A stretch of 64,000 nt of DNA, taken from assembly GCA_024232965.1 (NCBI GenBank), contig JACKQF010000006.1, positions 62,001-126,000 on the forward strand, read 5' to 3'. The notes below the pieces were generated by a model, which was not told the DNA's origin, made no database searches, and saw only the letters and a program-made list of their open reading frames with translations. Below are positions 51,217 to 60,194 of the stretch, piece by piece. Source of the DNA: Verrucomicrobiaceae bacterium. Its GTDB lineage: Bacteria > Verrucomicrobiota > Verrucomicrobiia > Verrucomicrobiales > Verrucomicrobiaceae. The translations under genes and the position numbers were made by a program. The stretch's first letter is position 1. Every line of letters starts with the position of its first letter.

Positions 51217-52354
51217 GCTTGCCATGAATGCCTTTGGATCTGCCCCCAATGTCCAGCCCGTCTCTGATGACATGGTCAAGGAATCGGAGCCGGTGGACCC
51301 GCTGGTCGGGGTCAAGGCTTTGACGGGGGTGTACGTGGGGATGCATCGGAAATCCTTCCGGCGGAAGCGGATTCGGGGGGATGACGGACGGTCCAATGTT
51401 TATCATGTGATGTCACGCACCTGCGGCGGCGATGTGTTCTTCGATGACCTGGAAAAGGAGGCGTTCTTGATTGTGCTGCGCAAGCTGGCGCGGTTTTCCG
51501 GGATCCAGATCCTGACCTTCTGCATCATGGGTAACCATTTCCATGCGCTGGTCCGCGTGCCGCACCGGCCGAGCTGGCTGGAGTCGAAGTTTGGGCTGCC
51601 GGGGGCGGCTGGCGGGGAAGCCAGGCTGCTGGCCCACCTGGGGCTGCTGTATTCCAAGACGCATGTGGCGGCGCTCAAGGCGGAGTGGGAGTCGATGCGG
51701 CAGCAGGGGGAGGGAATGGCGCGACTGGTGGAGGAGCGGATCGAGGCGCTCAAGGCGCGGATGTGCAATGTCAGCGAGTGGATGCGGGAGGTGAAGGTGC
51801 GCTTCAGCCGCTGGTACAACCGGAGGCATGAGCGGCAGGGGACCTTGTGGATGGCGCCGTTTAAAAGCGTGCTGGTTGAAGCGCGGGATCGTGCGGGCCG
51901 GCGGAGCAATGAACACACGGAAGACATCGCGAAGGTGATGGCGGCGTGCATTGATTTGAATCCGGTCCGGGCGGGTCTGGTGGAGCGTGCGGAGGAGTAT
52001 CGCTGGAGTGGCTGGAGCGCGGCGCTGGACGGTGACAAGGGGGCGATCGCAGGGTTGTGCGCCGTGATGCATTGCAAGCCTGCGGAGTGGCTTGGCTACG
52101 TGAAACCGTTGTATGGGGAAAAGGTCAGCGAGCGACGCCTGAGCCCGGGGGAGGAGGCCCGTCCCTCGTCCCTGCTGCGGCACATTCCGGCCATGAGCAA
52201 GAGCCTGGTGGTGGGCAGCGCGGCGTATTTCGAAGAGGACTACGAGCGGAGCAAGGAGCACTACCAGCGGAAGCGCAAGGCCTTGAGTATTGGCAGCATC
52301 GCGGGAGTGGAGGTGCATGCCCTTGGGACAGGATTCCGAGGCGGTGGTGGGTAA
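51215..52354 (+). CDS. REP-associated tyrosine transposase (Y1, IS200-like HUH)
   Basis: This 379-residue protein (ATG 51215; 51224 also possible) is a RAYT-type transposase. NVYHVMSRTCGGDVFFDDLE opens the Y1 domain, FCIMGNHFHALVRVPHRPSW has the His-Phe-His (HUH) metal site, and VKVRFSRWYNRRHERQGTLW the region with the catalytic Tyr followed by MAPFKSVLVE. AACIDLNPVRAGLVERAEEY is the usual later motif. The C-terminus is extended and basic. Such proteins act on short palindromic REP sequences; a candidate lies 92 bases downstream (52446-52477), and three 16-bp repeats lie upstream. Confidence 0.9.
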   Translation: MLAMNAFGSAPNVQPVSDDMVKESEPVDPLVGVKALTGVYVGMHRKSFRRKRIRGDDGRSNVYHVMSRTCGGDVFFDDLEKEAFLIVLRKLARFSGIQILTFCIMGNHFHALVRVPHRPSWLESKFGLPGAAGGEARLLAHLGLLYSKTHVAALKAEWESMRQQGEGMARLVEERIEALKARMCNVSEWMREVKVRFSRWYNRRHERQGTLWMAPFKSVLVEARDRAGRRSNEHTEDIAKVMAACIDLNPVRAGLVERAEEYRWSGWSAALDGDKGAIAGLCAVMHCKPAEWLGYVKPLYGEKVSERRLSPGEEARPSSLLRHIPAMSKSLVVGSAAYFEEDYERSKEHYQRKRKALSIGSIAGVEVHALGTGFRGGGG

Positions 52355-52445
52355 TCAGAAAAGCGCCATCAAAAACGAGGGGTGGCAGACTGCATGGTCG
52401 CCGACTGAACGCCGGGGATAAGAGCACGAAACAACTATTGGTTCT

Positions 52446-52477
52446 GCCTTGCAGGCTGAAGTGCCGGAGCGCAAGGC
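52446..52477. repeat. REP-like imperfect palindrome downstream of the transposase
   Basis: GCCTTGC (52446-52452) pairs with GCAAGGC (52471-52477), and inside this GGC (52454-52456) pairs with GCC around TGAAGT, leaving a one-sided bulge GGAGC. This is the architecture of REP units recognised by RAYT transposases. Only one copy is clear in the window. Confidence 0.5.
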
Positions 52478-52649
52478 TGTGGAGGGATGCGGGACAAGAC
52501 ACCTGCGCTTGCCACAGACCCTTGGAGAAACTATCTCATCGACAATGAAGCCGGAACAAACAGACACCACCGAGCGATTCCGCACCTTCGCCGCCTCGCG
52601 CGAGTTTTCCCCTTCTGGATTGTGCCTGTGAGGCTCCCACTGCCATGCC

Positions 52650-53174
52650 ATGACCAACGCCATTAACTTCGACTCCCTCTGGGCCTCCGTCACGAGTGAA
52701 CCCAATCATCGCAGCCCGTATTCGGTGCACGGACCCGACCATTGGCGACGGGTGGAGCGCAATGCCTGCATCCTGGCTGCGAGGACGGGTGCCAACGTCA
52801 ACGTTGTGAGACTCTTTGCCCTGTTTCACGACAGCCGCCGTGAGAACGACGGCCACGACCCCGACCATGGGCGACGTGGGGCGGATTTCGCCGCAAGTGT
52901 GCGTGGAAAGTGGTTCGACCTTCCCGACGACGATTTTGCCCTGCTGCAATACGCCTGCATCTGGCACACCGACGGCCATCATCACAAAGACCCTACCATA
53001 GGCACTTGCTGGGATGCAGACCGTCTAGATCTCGGCCGCGTGGGCATGATCCCAGACCCTGCCTACATGAGCACCCCCTTCGGTGCAGAAATCGCCGCGC
53101 ACGGCGTGATCCAGCCTTGGCTGCATTTGGCCGATTCTGTGCTCGGCTGTGCAGCAACCCACCACCTCAAATAG
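52650..53174 (+). CDS. HD-domain protein, probable metal-dependent phosphohydrolase
   Basis: This 174-residue protein has HGPDHWRRVERNACILAART at the start, the His-Asp motif in LFALFHDSRRENDGHDPDHG, then a later HTDG (ACIWHTDGHHHKD) and CWDADRLDLGRVGMIPDP. These four sites give the metal-binding set of HD enzymes. Members cleave phosphate from nucleotides; the substrate is unknown. It stands alone between the mobile-type DNA and the second ECF cassette. Confidence 0.8.
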   Translation: MTNAINFDSLWASVTSEPNHRSPYSVHGPDHWRRVERNACILAARTGANVNVVRLFALFHDSRRENDGHDPDHGRRGADFAASVRGKWFDLPDDDFALLQYACIWHTDGHHHKDPTIGTCWDADRLDLGRVGMIPDPAYMSTPFGAEIAAHGVIQPWLHLADSVLGCAATHHLK

Positions 53175-53240
53175 CCTTCGGGCCATTAGCAAAGCACAGG
53201 CCGATGAAGCAGCAGCGAAGGCCTCACGGCTTGGCGCAGC

Positions 53241-53684
53241 CTACGGCGCGCCTGTCGGGATCGGTTGGCTGTGGTTTTGGCGGGCTTTGGCGAGAATCTC
53301 TTCGCACAGTTCCCTTTGATGAGGATTCAGCAAAGGGCGCATCTCTTCGTGCAGATTCGCGATCACCCCAAAGCGCAACGGCGAGTCCTTGCTGAGATTG
53401 CCCATTTCCAACCCCGCACTGACAAACATGGGCTTGACCTTTTCCATCTGATCGTCCGTGAGGCTCAGCGTCGCCCGGTACTGCTCCATGACTTTGCGAG
53501 TGGCGCGAATGATCTGCCGCCGGTCACCGCTATCTTCAGCGGCTGCGGACGCACTAGACGGCGGGCTGTCCTCAGCCATCGGTGACTGCCAGCGTTTAGT
53601 GGCAAGATGCCCCGCCGCAGCGCCCAGCACGAAGATGCCAGCAATCAATAAAACCAAGCGCAGGCGCACCCACAGCGAGTTCAT
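53241..53684 (-). CDS. Spy/CpxP-like membrane-anchored protein of ECF cassette B
   Basis: This 147-residue protein starts at 53684 (MNSLWVRLRLVLLIAGIFVL). After the membrane helix comes a helical part: ATRKVMEQYRATLSLTDDQM has the LT-x-x-Q motif of Spy/CpxP, and LNPHQRELCEEILAKARQN repeats it. It lies 2 bases downstream of the anti-sigma-like gene. It is the counterpart of 25976-26374. A role as periplasmic sensor or scavenger that feeds back on the sigma factor is inferred. Confidence 0.65.
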   Translation of the reverse strand: MNSLWVRLRLVLLIAGIFVLGAAAGHLATKRWQSPMAEDSPPSSASAAAEDSGDRRQIIRATRKVMEQYRATLSLTDDQMEKVKPMFVSAGLEMGNLSKDSPLRFGVIANLHEEMRPLLNPHQRELCEEILAKARQNHSQPIPTGAP

Positions 53685-53686
53685 CG

Positions 53687-54034
53687 TTAGAGCCCCCCCC
53701 AGGTGATGGTTTTGCCGCGAGGCCCCACAGCATCCCAAGCGCTCGCCGCAGCTTCAGTGGTATTTGCCTTGGCGGTCATAGGCGCGGGCAGACTCCATAA
53801 GCTAAGCACCACGCAAGCACTGGCGGCGACACCCCAACGCGCTGCCCTTGTCAGTCCTGTTAACCACTCACTACTGCCGGACGGAGTTGCGGATCGGGCC
53901 GCAAGAACACGCTCCACGAAGCCGGGTCGCGGGACCTCTTGCGAGCTCTCCGTCTGGTCAAGCTGCCCCTGGAGAACGCGGCGGCTGCGCTTCAAAAGAT
54001 CGTCCAGTGGATCATTCATGCGGATTTTGTTCAT
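53687..54034 (-). CDS. short single-pass membrane protein, possible anti-sigma factor (cassette B)
   Basis: This 115-residue protein has a hydrophilic N-terminus (NDPLDDLLKRSRRVLQGQLD, then RPGFVERVLAARS), one membrane helix (RWGVAASACVVLSLWSLPAP) and a short outer tail. It overlaps the sigma gene by 23 bases. The PGFVERVLA segment matches PFGFHTRVIA of the cassette A protein. It lacks a zinc-anti-sigma motif. The start could also be MNDP five codons later. Confidence 0.6.
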   Translation of the reverse strand: MNKIRMNDPLDDLLKRSRRVLQGQLDQTESSQEVPRPGFVERVLAARSATPSGSSEWLTGLTRAARWGVAASACVVLSLWSLPAPMTAKANTTEAAASAWDAVGPRGKTITWGGL

Positions 54035-54569
54035 GATAAAGTTTCTTCAGTGCTTGGCGAGCCCGAAAAAGTCGGAGACGCCCCCCCACCGCCGTCCAGC
54101 CCATTTCTTTCGCCACATCCCCGATCGCACGTTCGGCCAGTTCCACCTCCCGCAGCAGCCAGGCTTGGGTCGGAGGCAGGCGCGCCAAAAGCTCCGCCAC
54201 GATCTGCGCCGCATCCACGTCGGCGGGATCAAGAACCGCAGCGCCTTCGGCAGGCGCATCTTCGCCCAGCTCCGCAAAAGTCCACTCGGGACGGACCCGG
54301 CGTTTGCGCAGGGCATCGTAACAGACGCGCCGCGTGATGACATCCACCCACGCCGGAAAACTCCCGCCGCGATACTGATCCAAGCGGCTAAATAGGCGCA
54401 GATAGACCTCCTGCACGAGGTCTTCCACCGTCTCGCGCCGCGCCTTCCAAGTGCGCACGAGACCCGCGATGCGGGGATAGAGCCGCTCCACCAGGAGACG
54501 CTCCGCCGCAGCATCGCGGCACCGGGCGCGCTGCACCAGCTCGCTCCAGTCAAACTCCGCATCGGACAT
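54012..54569 (-). CDS. ECF-type RNA polymerase sigma factor (cassette B)
   Basis: This 185-residue protein starts at ATG 54569 (MSDAEFDWSELVQRARCRDA). Region 2 is in RETVEDLVQEVYLRLFSRLD, followed by YDALRKRRVRPEWTFAELGE, which is close to the DALRAERARPEWRWADLGD of cassette A. Region 4 is LPPTQAWLLREVELAERAIG followed by DVAKEMGWTAVGGRLRLFRA. It heads the cassette with overlapping downstream genes. The giant secreted-protein gene starts divergently about 110 bases away and could be a target. Confidence 0.9.
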   Translation of the reverse strand: MSDAEFDWSELVQRARCRDAAAERLLVERLYPRIAGLVRTWKARRETVEDLVQEVYLRLFSRLDQYRGGSFPAWVDVITRRVCYDALRKRRVRPEWTFAELGEDAPAEGAAVLDPADVDAAQIVAELLARLPPTQAWLLREVELAERAIGDVAKEMGWTAVGGRLRLFRARQALKKLYHEQNPHE

Positions 54570-54680
54570 TGGAAAAGGACCACCACATCGGAAACAGACG
54601 CAAGTGCGAAGCGCCCGTTTCACGTGAAGATTTTTTTTCCTGCCCGAAACGCTCCAGTGCCCGATGCGTCTGCTGAAGTC

Positions 54681-57600
54681 ATGCGCGCCGTTCTCATTCC
54701 ACTCCTCGCTCTTCCTGCATTCTTCACCGTCCCATCACACGCCGCAGGAGAGGGTCTCTACAAACTGGAAGCCCTATCGGGATCGGGCAGCCGCTCTTGG
54801 CAACTGACGGCGCTGCTGGACGGCATTCCGTGCAGCGACCACGGCAACATTACCCTGACCGACACCATGACCGGGCCCGGTGAACTCATCCTCAAAGCCG
54901 ATGGCACGGCGGAGGCCAAGTGGAAGCACCGGGTCACCCTCACCTACGATTACCAGCCGGACTATTACCAGCCCCGCCCCTGGGTCCCTCTCAACGGCAC
55001 AGAGACCTGCCCTCTGCACACGGAAAATGCCTGGCTGGATCAAAACTACTACCCCTACATCGGCGGCGACGCTCCACCGCGGCCGCGCAATAAGTTGGTC
55101 GTCGAGTTTGACACCCAGGCCACTGGCACTTGGGGGGGCGCCGTCACCCTGAACCTGACCTGCACCTCGACCTGCAATGTCACCGCCAGTTACAAACCGG
55201 AGAACAGCACCCAGCTGACCGTGGAGAACTTCATGGCGACACTCAACAATGTGAACGTGACCGCCACGGCCTCAGGGGGCGCGATGACCTTTGAAGTGGA
55301 CATGCTCAAGACCTTCGTTCAGGCACTGGCGAACCAACATCTGACGGGCGACCGCTATCTCTCGGCAGAGGATAGCTTGCGCAATGGGAAAGACCGCGTG
55401 GTGCCGAACTACAGTCCCTGCGATGGCTTCCCGGGAGGATCGGGTGACGAATTTGTGGATAAGGTCGTCAAAACCTGGACCTACAAGGGCACACAACTCT
55501 CCTTCAGTCCCACCAGTGGCAACATGGATGCCAAGTACACCCAGTACTACTTGCTGAATGTGAACGCACCTTTTGGCTTTTACGCCCAGGGTAACTACGG
55601 CACCGCCAGCGGGCTGCAGGAGGCGCGCTTCCGCTACGGCAGCAGCACCTTCCAGACCTCCATCGAGAGCGGGTATGCGGAAGCATCCTCCTTTGACTAC
55701 GGCGACGCCGCCACCGCCATCGACGTGGACATCCTTTCCGATGGGGCGGTGGCGCTGACGCTGAACAAGCCCTTGATCAAGGTCCCCGTCTCCCCCTGGG
55801 CGGCCCCCGCTGGGGCCTGGAATGCCAGCGCAGGCGTCCGCTATCGGCGGTCACCCTTGCACTGGCCCATTTCCATGTCGGCCACCCGCTCGCTGGCATC
55901 GGCTTCCATCCTCACGGGTCTGTGGGGCATCAGCGGGAGTGCCTCGTCCACCTTTGATGTGTCCGCCCACTCCCAAGGCACTCCGCAAAAGGGCAACCTG
56001 ACTGCGAACATCCAGTTCAAGGTGGCGAAGAAGCAACTGGGCTTCTCTTTGTCGGGCAAGCATCAAACCACGCTCAATGGCAGTGGCTTGACAGCCACGG
56101 GCAGGTTTAGCAGTTCGCCTCTGGGTGCGAAGTGGCAGCAGCGTGCATCCCTCCTATCACTCGTGCCCGGTGCCAACGCGGCGCTGTCTGCCTTGGGGCC
56201 TTTCGGAGCGCGGTTGGTCGGGGGCGCGGGGGTCTCCGTCGAGGCCGGCGTCAAAGGCACGCTGAGTGGCGAATATCAGGCCACACCGGGTGACGCCACA
56301 CCGCTTTTCACCTCGGGCACGTTGACGGCGGATGCCTACTTGAAGGCCCAGGTCAACCCGGTGCCACAGTTTGCGCGCGGCATTGTGAATCTGGACATCA
56401 GCGGCGGCGGCGGTGCCATCATGGTCATCGATCTGGCTCCCAGCCCCTCCGTTAGCAGCCTGACGGGCTACTTGAACTTCATGCTGACAGCTCGCCTCTT
56501 CAATCTGGAAACAGACGTGGACAAGCAGTGGAACTTTGGCGATCCCCCACCGCCCGCCCCTTCCCTGATGCTTGGAGAGGGCGCGCCGTCGGCTCAACAA
56601 TTCACGTCTGGCCCATCCACCCTCACCAGCCTCGGTGTCAACGAACTGCCGGCGCAAGTGATGGCCGACATCGTCTATGGCCCGGTGACGGCGGATGATC
56701 CCATCGTCCTGTATTCAGAACCGCACCCCACGCTGCCCGCACCAGCGACTCAAATCGTCGCGCGCCATCAGGACTTTTCCGGACAGTGGCAGAGCAGCAC
56801 AACAGCGCAGTCGAATGGAAAGGCTAACTTTGCCCCTGTCTATGCACGACCAACGTCGACACCCTCCATCGGCACGTTCACCAACGTCTTTCGTGGCGTT
56901 GTCGTCTGGGCACAGGCCACCGGCACTGCTCCCGTTCAAACCAGCGATCTGTCGGCCTACATGGACAGCACGGAACTGCGCTTTCAGTACTACAACGGCT
57001 CAAATGACACGTTCGAGGACGGCGAGCGCGAGCTGACCTCCAACAGAACCGCAGACTTCGGTCCTAGTCTGGTCAATTGCACCGCCACCACCGATGTGCG
57101 GCTCTTCTGGGTGCGCAGCAGCGGCATGGACCTGACGGGCTCCACTTCGCCGGTGCAACTCATGACCCGAAACTGGACCACCTACCATCCCGGAGCGCCG
57201 CTCAACGATCCCTCCACCGCGTGGAGCCCTGAAGTCACCGCCGTTTCTGGTCTGCCCCACATCGTGGACTGGCGTGCCACTGCCTGGGACAGCCAAACCG
57301 CCGCCATCGCCCTCGTCGCCGATATGGATGGCGATCTCAGCACCCTGGACGATACCGAACTCTGGCTCGCCCGCGAAACCGCCGGCATCTGGGCCGCGCC
57401 CGTGCGCCTGACCACCAACAGCGTCGCAGACGAAGCCCCCACGCTGCTCTTCAAAAACGCCAGCACACTCGTGATCGGTTGGCGGCAGGGTGACGAGGTG
57501 GTCGGCACCTTCGACCTCGACAATGCACCCACACCGGCCATCTGGTTCGATACCGCCAGCGGCGTTGCTGAAGAATGGCAGGGAGCCCAACTCGGTTACC

Positions 57601-58589
57601 GCACCAGTGAAAACAGTCTCTTTGTCATCTGGTCGCGCGACACCGGGCTGGCCTTCACCGAGCAAGCCTACGGACCACCCGCCAGCGGCAGCGCTTGGCC
57701 GCAAATCCGCTTCCATGACTTCGGCAGCGGAGTGGTGTCAGGTTTCGCCATCAAGTTTTATTTGGACATCGATCCCGACCAGGAAAAGTGCCACTTCACG
57801 GCCGTGCTGGAAAACTCCACCGATGCCGACCTCAACACCGTCCCCACCCACCTGAATGCGTGCATCGAGACGGGCACGCTGAGTTTTGGCGCTCCCGCGC
57901 GTACCACTCAGGTCGCGGATACCTTCGTCAGCAAGGCCAATCCCGTCCCCGGCGATGACCTGCGTCTTGCCGTCCGCGTGGAAAGCCCAAACGCCATCAG
58001 CTACAGTTGGAGCCGGAACGGCGAACCTCTCGACCACTTCACCGGGCCAGAGATCCAGCTGTTCGATCTCGAGGCCGCGGACGAAGGCATTTACACCGTC
58101 ACGATCTCTGACGGCACTGGGACCATCGAGCAAAGCTTCACCGTGACCCTGCCGATGACCTACGCCACCTGGATCGCCCGCTTTGCTCCCGGTGGAGGTC
58201 CTGGAACGCTGCCGGACGATGATCTGGATCTCGACGGTTGCAAAAACGTGCTGGAATACCTCTTCGATACCGACCCCACCGATGCTGGTGACTGCAGCAG
58301 CGGCGAGTTGGCCGCGTCCGCCCTCCCTGCCACGGGCGAAATGCTCTTCCACATCAACCAGCGCGCCTCGGATCTGGAGTACGTTATCGAGTTCACGGAA
58401 AATTTCCTGACGTGGACAGACGTCACCACCATCTTCACCACCCATCCCCTCGGCAATGGCCGCGAAGTCAGGCACCTCTTCGCCCCCTTCAGTGCGGACT
58501 CCATCAATTCGTATGAGAACTATGGCACCTTCCCCGTCCCGGTGAACTCACGCGGCTTCTACCGCATCCGGCTAACTTCTGGGCCTTGA
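54681..58589 (+). CDS. very large secreted protein with Ig-like C-terminal part
   Basis: This 1302-residue protein has a leader from ATG 54681 (MRAVLIPLLALPAFFTVPSH); the upstream GTG at 54624 seems less likely. The first 700 residues are beta-rich with Tyr/Asn/Thr blocks and no family I can name. Residues around 1110-1180 form an Ig-like domain (RVESPNAISYSWSRNGEPLD, then EGIYTVTISDGTGTIEQSFT). The C-terminus has a Ca-binding-like DDDLDLDGCKNVLEYLFDTD block and LEYVIEFTENFLTWTDVTTI, the end module seen in the di-haem protein and other verrucomicrobial exported proteins. Surface or matrix location is likely. It is divergent from the cassette B sigma factor. Confidence 0.7.
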   Translation: MRAVLIPLLALPAFFTVPSHAAGEGLYKLEALSGSGSRSWQLTALLDGIPCSDHGNITLTDTMTGPGELILKADGTAEAKWKHRVTLTYDYQPDYYQPRPWVPLNGTETCPLHTENAWLDQNYYPYIGGDAPPRPRNKLVVEFDTQATGTWGGAVTLNLTCTSTCNVTASYKPENSTQLTVENFMATLNNVNVTATASGGAMTFEVDMLKTFVQALANQHLTGDRYLSAEDSLRNGKDRVVPNYSPCDGFPGGSGDEFVDKVVKTWTYKGTQLSFSPTSGNMDAKYTQYYLLNVNAPFGFYAQGNYGTASGLQEARFRYGSSTFQTSIESGYAEASSFDYGDAATAIDVDILSDGAVALTLNKPLIKVPVSPWAAPAGAWNASAGVRYRRSPLHWPISMSATRSLASASILTGLWGISGSASSTFDVSAHSQGTPQKGNLTANIQFKVAKKQLGFSLSGKHQTTLNGSGLTATGRFSSSPLGAKWQQRASLLSLVPGANAALSALGPFGARLVGGAGVSVEAGVKGTLSGEYQATPGDATPLFTSGTLTADAYLKAQVNPVPQFARGIVNLDISGGGGAIMVIDLAPSPSVSSLTGYLNFMLTARLFNLETDVDKQWNFGDPPPPAPSLMLGEGAPSAQQFTSGPSTLTSLGVNELPAQVMADIVYGPVTADDPIVLYSEPHPTLPAPATQIVARHQDFSGQWQSSTTAQSNGKANFAPVYARPTSTPSIGTFTNVFRGVVVWAQATGTAPVQTSDLSAYMDSTELRFQYYNGSNDTFEDGERELTSNRTADFGPSLVNCTATTDVRLFWVRSSGMDLTGSTSPVQLMTRNWTTYHPGAPLNDPSTAWSPEVTAVSGLPHIVDWRATAWDSQTAAIALVADMDGDLSTLDDTELWLARETAGIWAAPVRLTTNSVADEAPTLLFKNASTLVIGWRQGDEVVGTFDLDNAPTPAIWFDTASGVAEEWQGAQLGYRTSENSLFVIWSRDTGLAFTEQAYGPPASGSAWPQIRFHDFGSGVVSGFAIKFYLDIDPDQEKCHFTAVLENSTDADLNTVPTHLNACIETGTLSFGAPARTTQVADTFVSKANPVPGDDLRLAVRVESPNAISYSWSRNGEPLDHFTGPEIQLFDLEAADEGIYTVTISDGTGTIEQSFTVTLPMTYATWIARFAPGGGPGTLPDDDLDLDGCKNVLEYLFDTDPTDAGDCSSGELAASALPATGEMLFHINQRASDLEYVIEFTENFLTWTDVTTIFTTHPLGNGREVRHLFAPFSADSINSYENYGTFPVPVNSRGFYRIRLTSGP

Positions 58590-58707
58590 AGACCGAGGGC
58601 CAAGGCGGCAGGGGCGCTGAGTCACCTCCAGCGAATACCAAGCAAAAAGCCGTGACAAGCCACCAAGCCTTTCGCAAGATTTGGCCAACCGTTCATTATC
58701 CTTTCTC

Positions 58708-60051
58708 ATGGCCTACACCTTTGACAAATCCCGCGCCTTCTTTGAGCGCGCCCAGAACAGCATCGCCGCCGGCATCAATAGCGGGATCCGCAAGATGGAG
58801 GCCCCAGTGCCTCTGTATTTTACGCATGGGAAGGGGTCGCGGCTTTGGGATGTGGATGGCAATGAGTTCATCGACTTCGCCACAGGTCAGGGAGCCCTGC
58901 TTTACGGCCATGCGCCGGATGGGATGGCGGAGGCCATTGCCGTCCAGGCCAAAAAAGGCACCCACTGGGCCGCGCAGTCGGAGCTGGAGATCGAGGTCGC
59001 CGAGCGTCTGCAATCGATGATCCCCGGCGCTGAACTGGTGCGCTTTAACAACTCCGCCACCGAGGTCGTGATGTCCGCCCTGCGTCTGGCGCGTTGCCAC
59101 ACAGGTCGGCCACTGATTTTGAAGTTCGAAGGGCACTACCACGGCTGGTCGGACGAGGGACTCGTGGGCTTTGCGCCGCCTCCAGACAAATGGGGCACCG
59201 AGGACGAGCCCACGCACATCCACCCGAGCCAAGGCGTCATCCCCGAAGTGCCCGGCACCTTTGTCGTGGCGCGCTGGAACGATCCCGAGCACCTGCGCCA
59301 GCGCGTCGATGCGCATCGCGGTCAGATCGCCGCCATCATTTTTGAGCCCGTGCTGTGCAACACCGGTTGCATGGAGCCTGTGCCGGGCCTGATGAGCACC
59401 ATTCGCGAGCTCTGCGACCGCGACGGTATCCTCATGATTGCAGACGAAACGATCACCGGTTTCCGCTTTGGTGGGGGTTGCGCGCAGCACTACCTGGGCT
59501 TCACGCCCGACCTCACGATCCTCGGCAAGGCTGTCGGTGGCGGCGTTCCGTTTGCGGCTTTGGCCGGGAAAAAATCTGCCTTCCAAAAGATCATCAGCGG
59601 CGAAGTGATCCACGCTGGAACCTTGAACGCCAACCCGCTCTGTCTCGCCGCCGCTAAGTGGTGCCTGGATGAAATCATCGCACGAGGCGACTCCCACCCC
59701 GCTGGATTGATCGCGACGGGCCAGAAGCTGATGGCAGGACTGTCGGAGCTGGCGCAAAAGCACAGCATCCCCCTGCGGCCGCAGGGTCCAGGCCTCGTCT
59801 TTCATTGCGGCATGCTGAAGCCTGGCGCTGCCGAAGGCCCCTTCACCAGCTATCGCGACTACGTCCACCGCCACGACGCCCCACGCTGGGCGCACCTGCG
59901 CCGCTGCCTCCTGGAAGAAGGCGTGCGCGCCATCGAGCGCGGACTCTGGTTCCAAAGCCTCGCCCACACCGCAGCCGATATCGATGAAGCCCTGCGGCGC
60001 GCAGCGATCGCCTTTGAGCGTCACGCGCAAGAGTGGACGGCCCCAGCCTGA
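58708..60051 (+). CDS. class III aminotransferase (GSA aminomutase-like)
   Basis: This 447-residue PLP enzyme starts at ATG 58708 (MAYTFDKSRAFFERAQNSIA). RLWDVDGNEFIDFATGQGAL, GAELVRFNNSATEVVMSALR, KFEGHYHGWSDEGL, ILMIADETITGFRFGGGCAQ and DLTILGKAVGGGVPFAALAG (Lys of the Schiff base) match glutamate-1-semialdehyde-aminomutase-like aminotransferases. HemL is the best known member, but this branch often has other substrates. The aldo/keto reductase gene follows 143 bases downstream and may act on the aldehyde product. Confidence 0.88.
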   Translation: MAYTFDKSRAFFERAQNSIAAGINSGIRKMEAPVPLYFTHGKGSRLWDVDGNEFIDFATGQGALLYGHAPDGMAEAIAVQAKKGTHWAAQSELEIEVAERLQSMIPGAELVRFNNSATEVVMSALRLARCHTGRPLILKFEGHYHGWSDEGLVGFAPPPDKWGTEDEPTHIHPSQGVIPEVPGTFVVARWNDPEHLRQRVDAHRGQIAAIIFEPVLCNTGCMEPVPGLMSTIRELCDRDGILMIADETITGFRFGGGCAQHYLGFTPDLTILGKAVGGGVPFAALAGKKSAFQKIISGEVIHAGTLNANPLCLAAAKWCLDEIIARGDSHPAGLIATGQKLMAGLSELAQKHSIPLRPQGPGLVFHCGMLKPGAAEGPFTSYRDYVHRHDAPRWAHLRRCLLEEGVRAIERGLWFQSLAHTAADIDEALRRAAIAFERHAQEWTAPA

Positions 60052-60194
60052 CAGGGCACGGGCCAGCGCTCCCAGGCGGGCCTATTCCGATCTTGCGCCC
60101 AGGCCGCTGATCTTGCCGAAAACGCTTCTCGGATTGCAAGACCGCCGCAGACGCGTATGAATCCCCCACTCAACCCCCTTTTTTAACTCAGACC

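Noticed and set aside
58696..60030. 444-codon minus-strand frame opposite the aminotransferase
   Set aside because: The plus strand encodes a clear PLP enzyme with the Schiff-base Lys motif. The minus frame has no recognisable motif.
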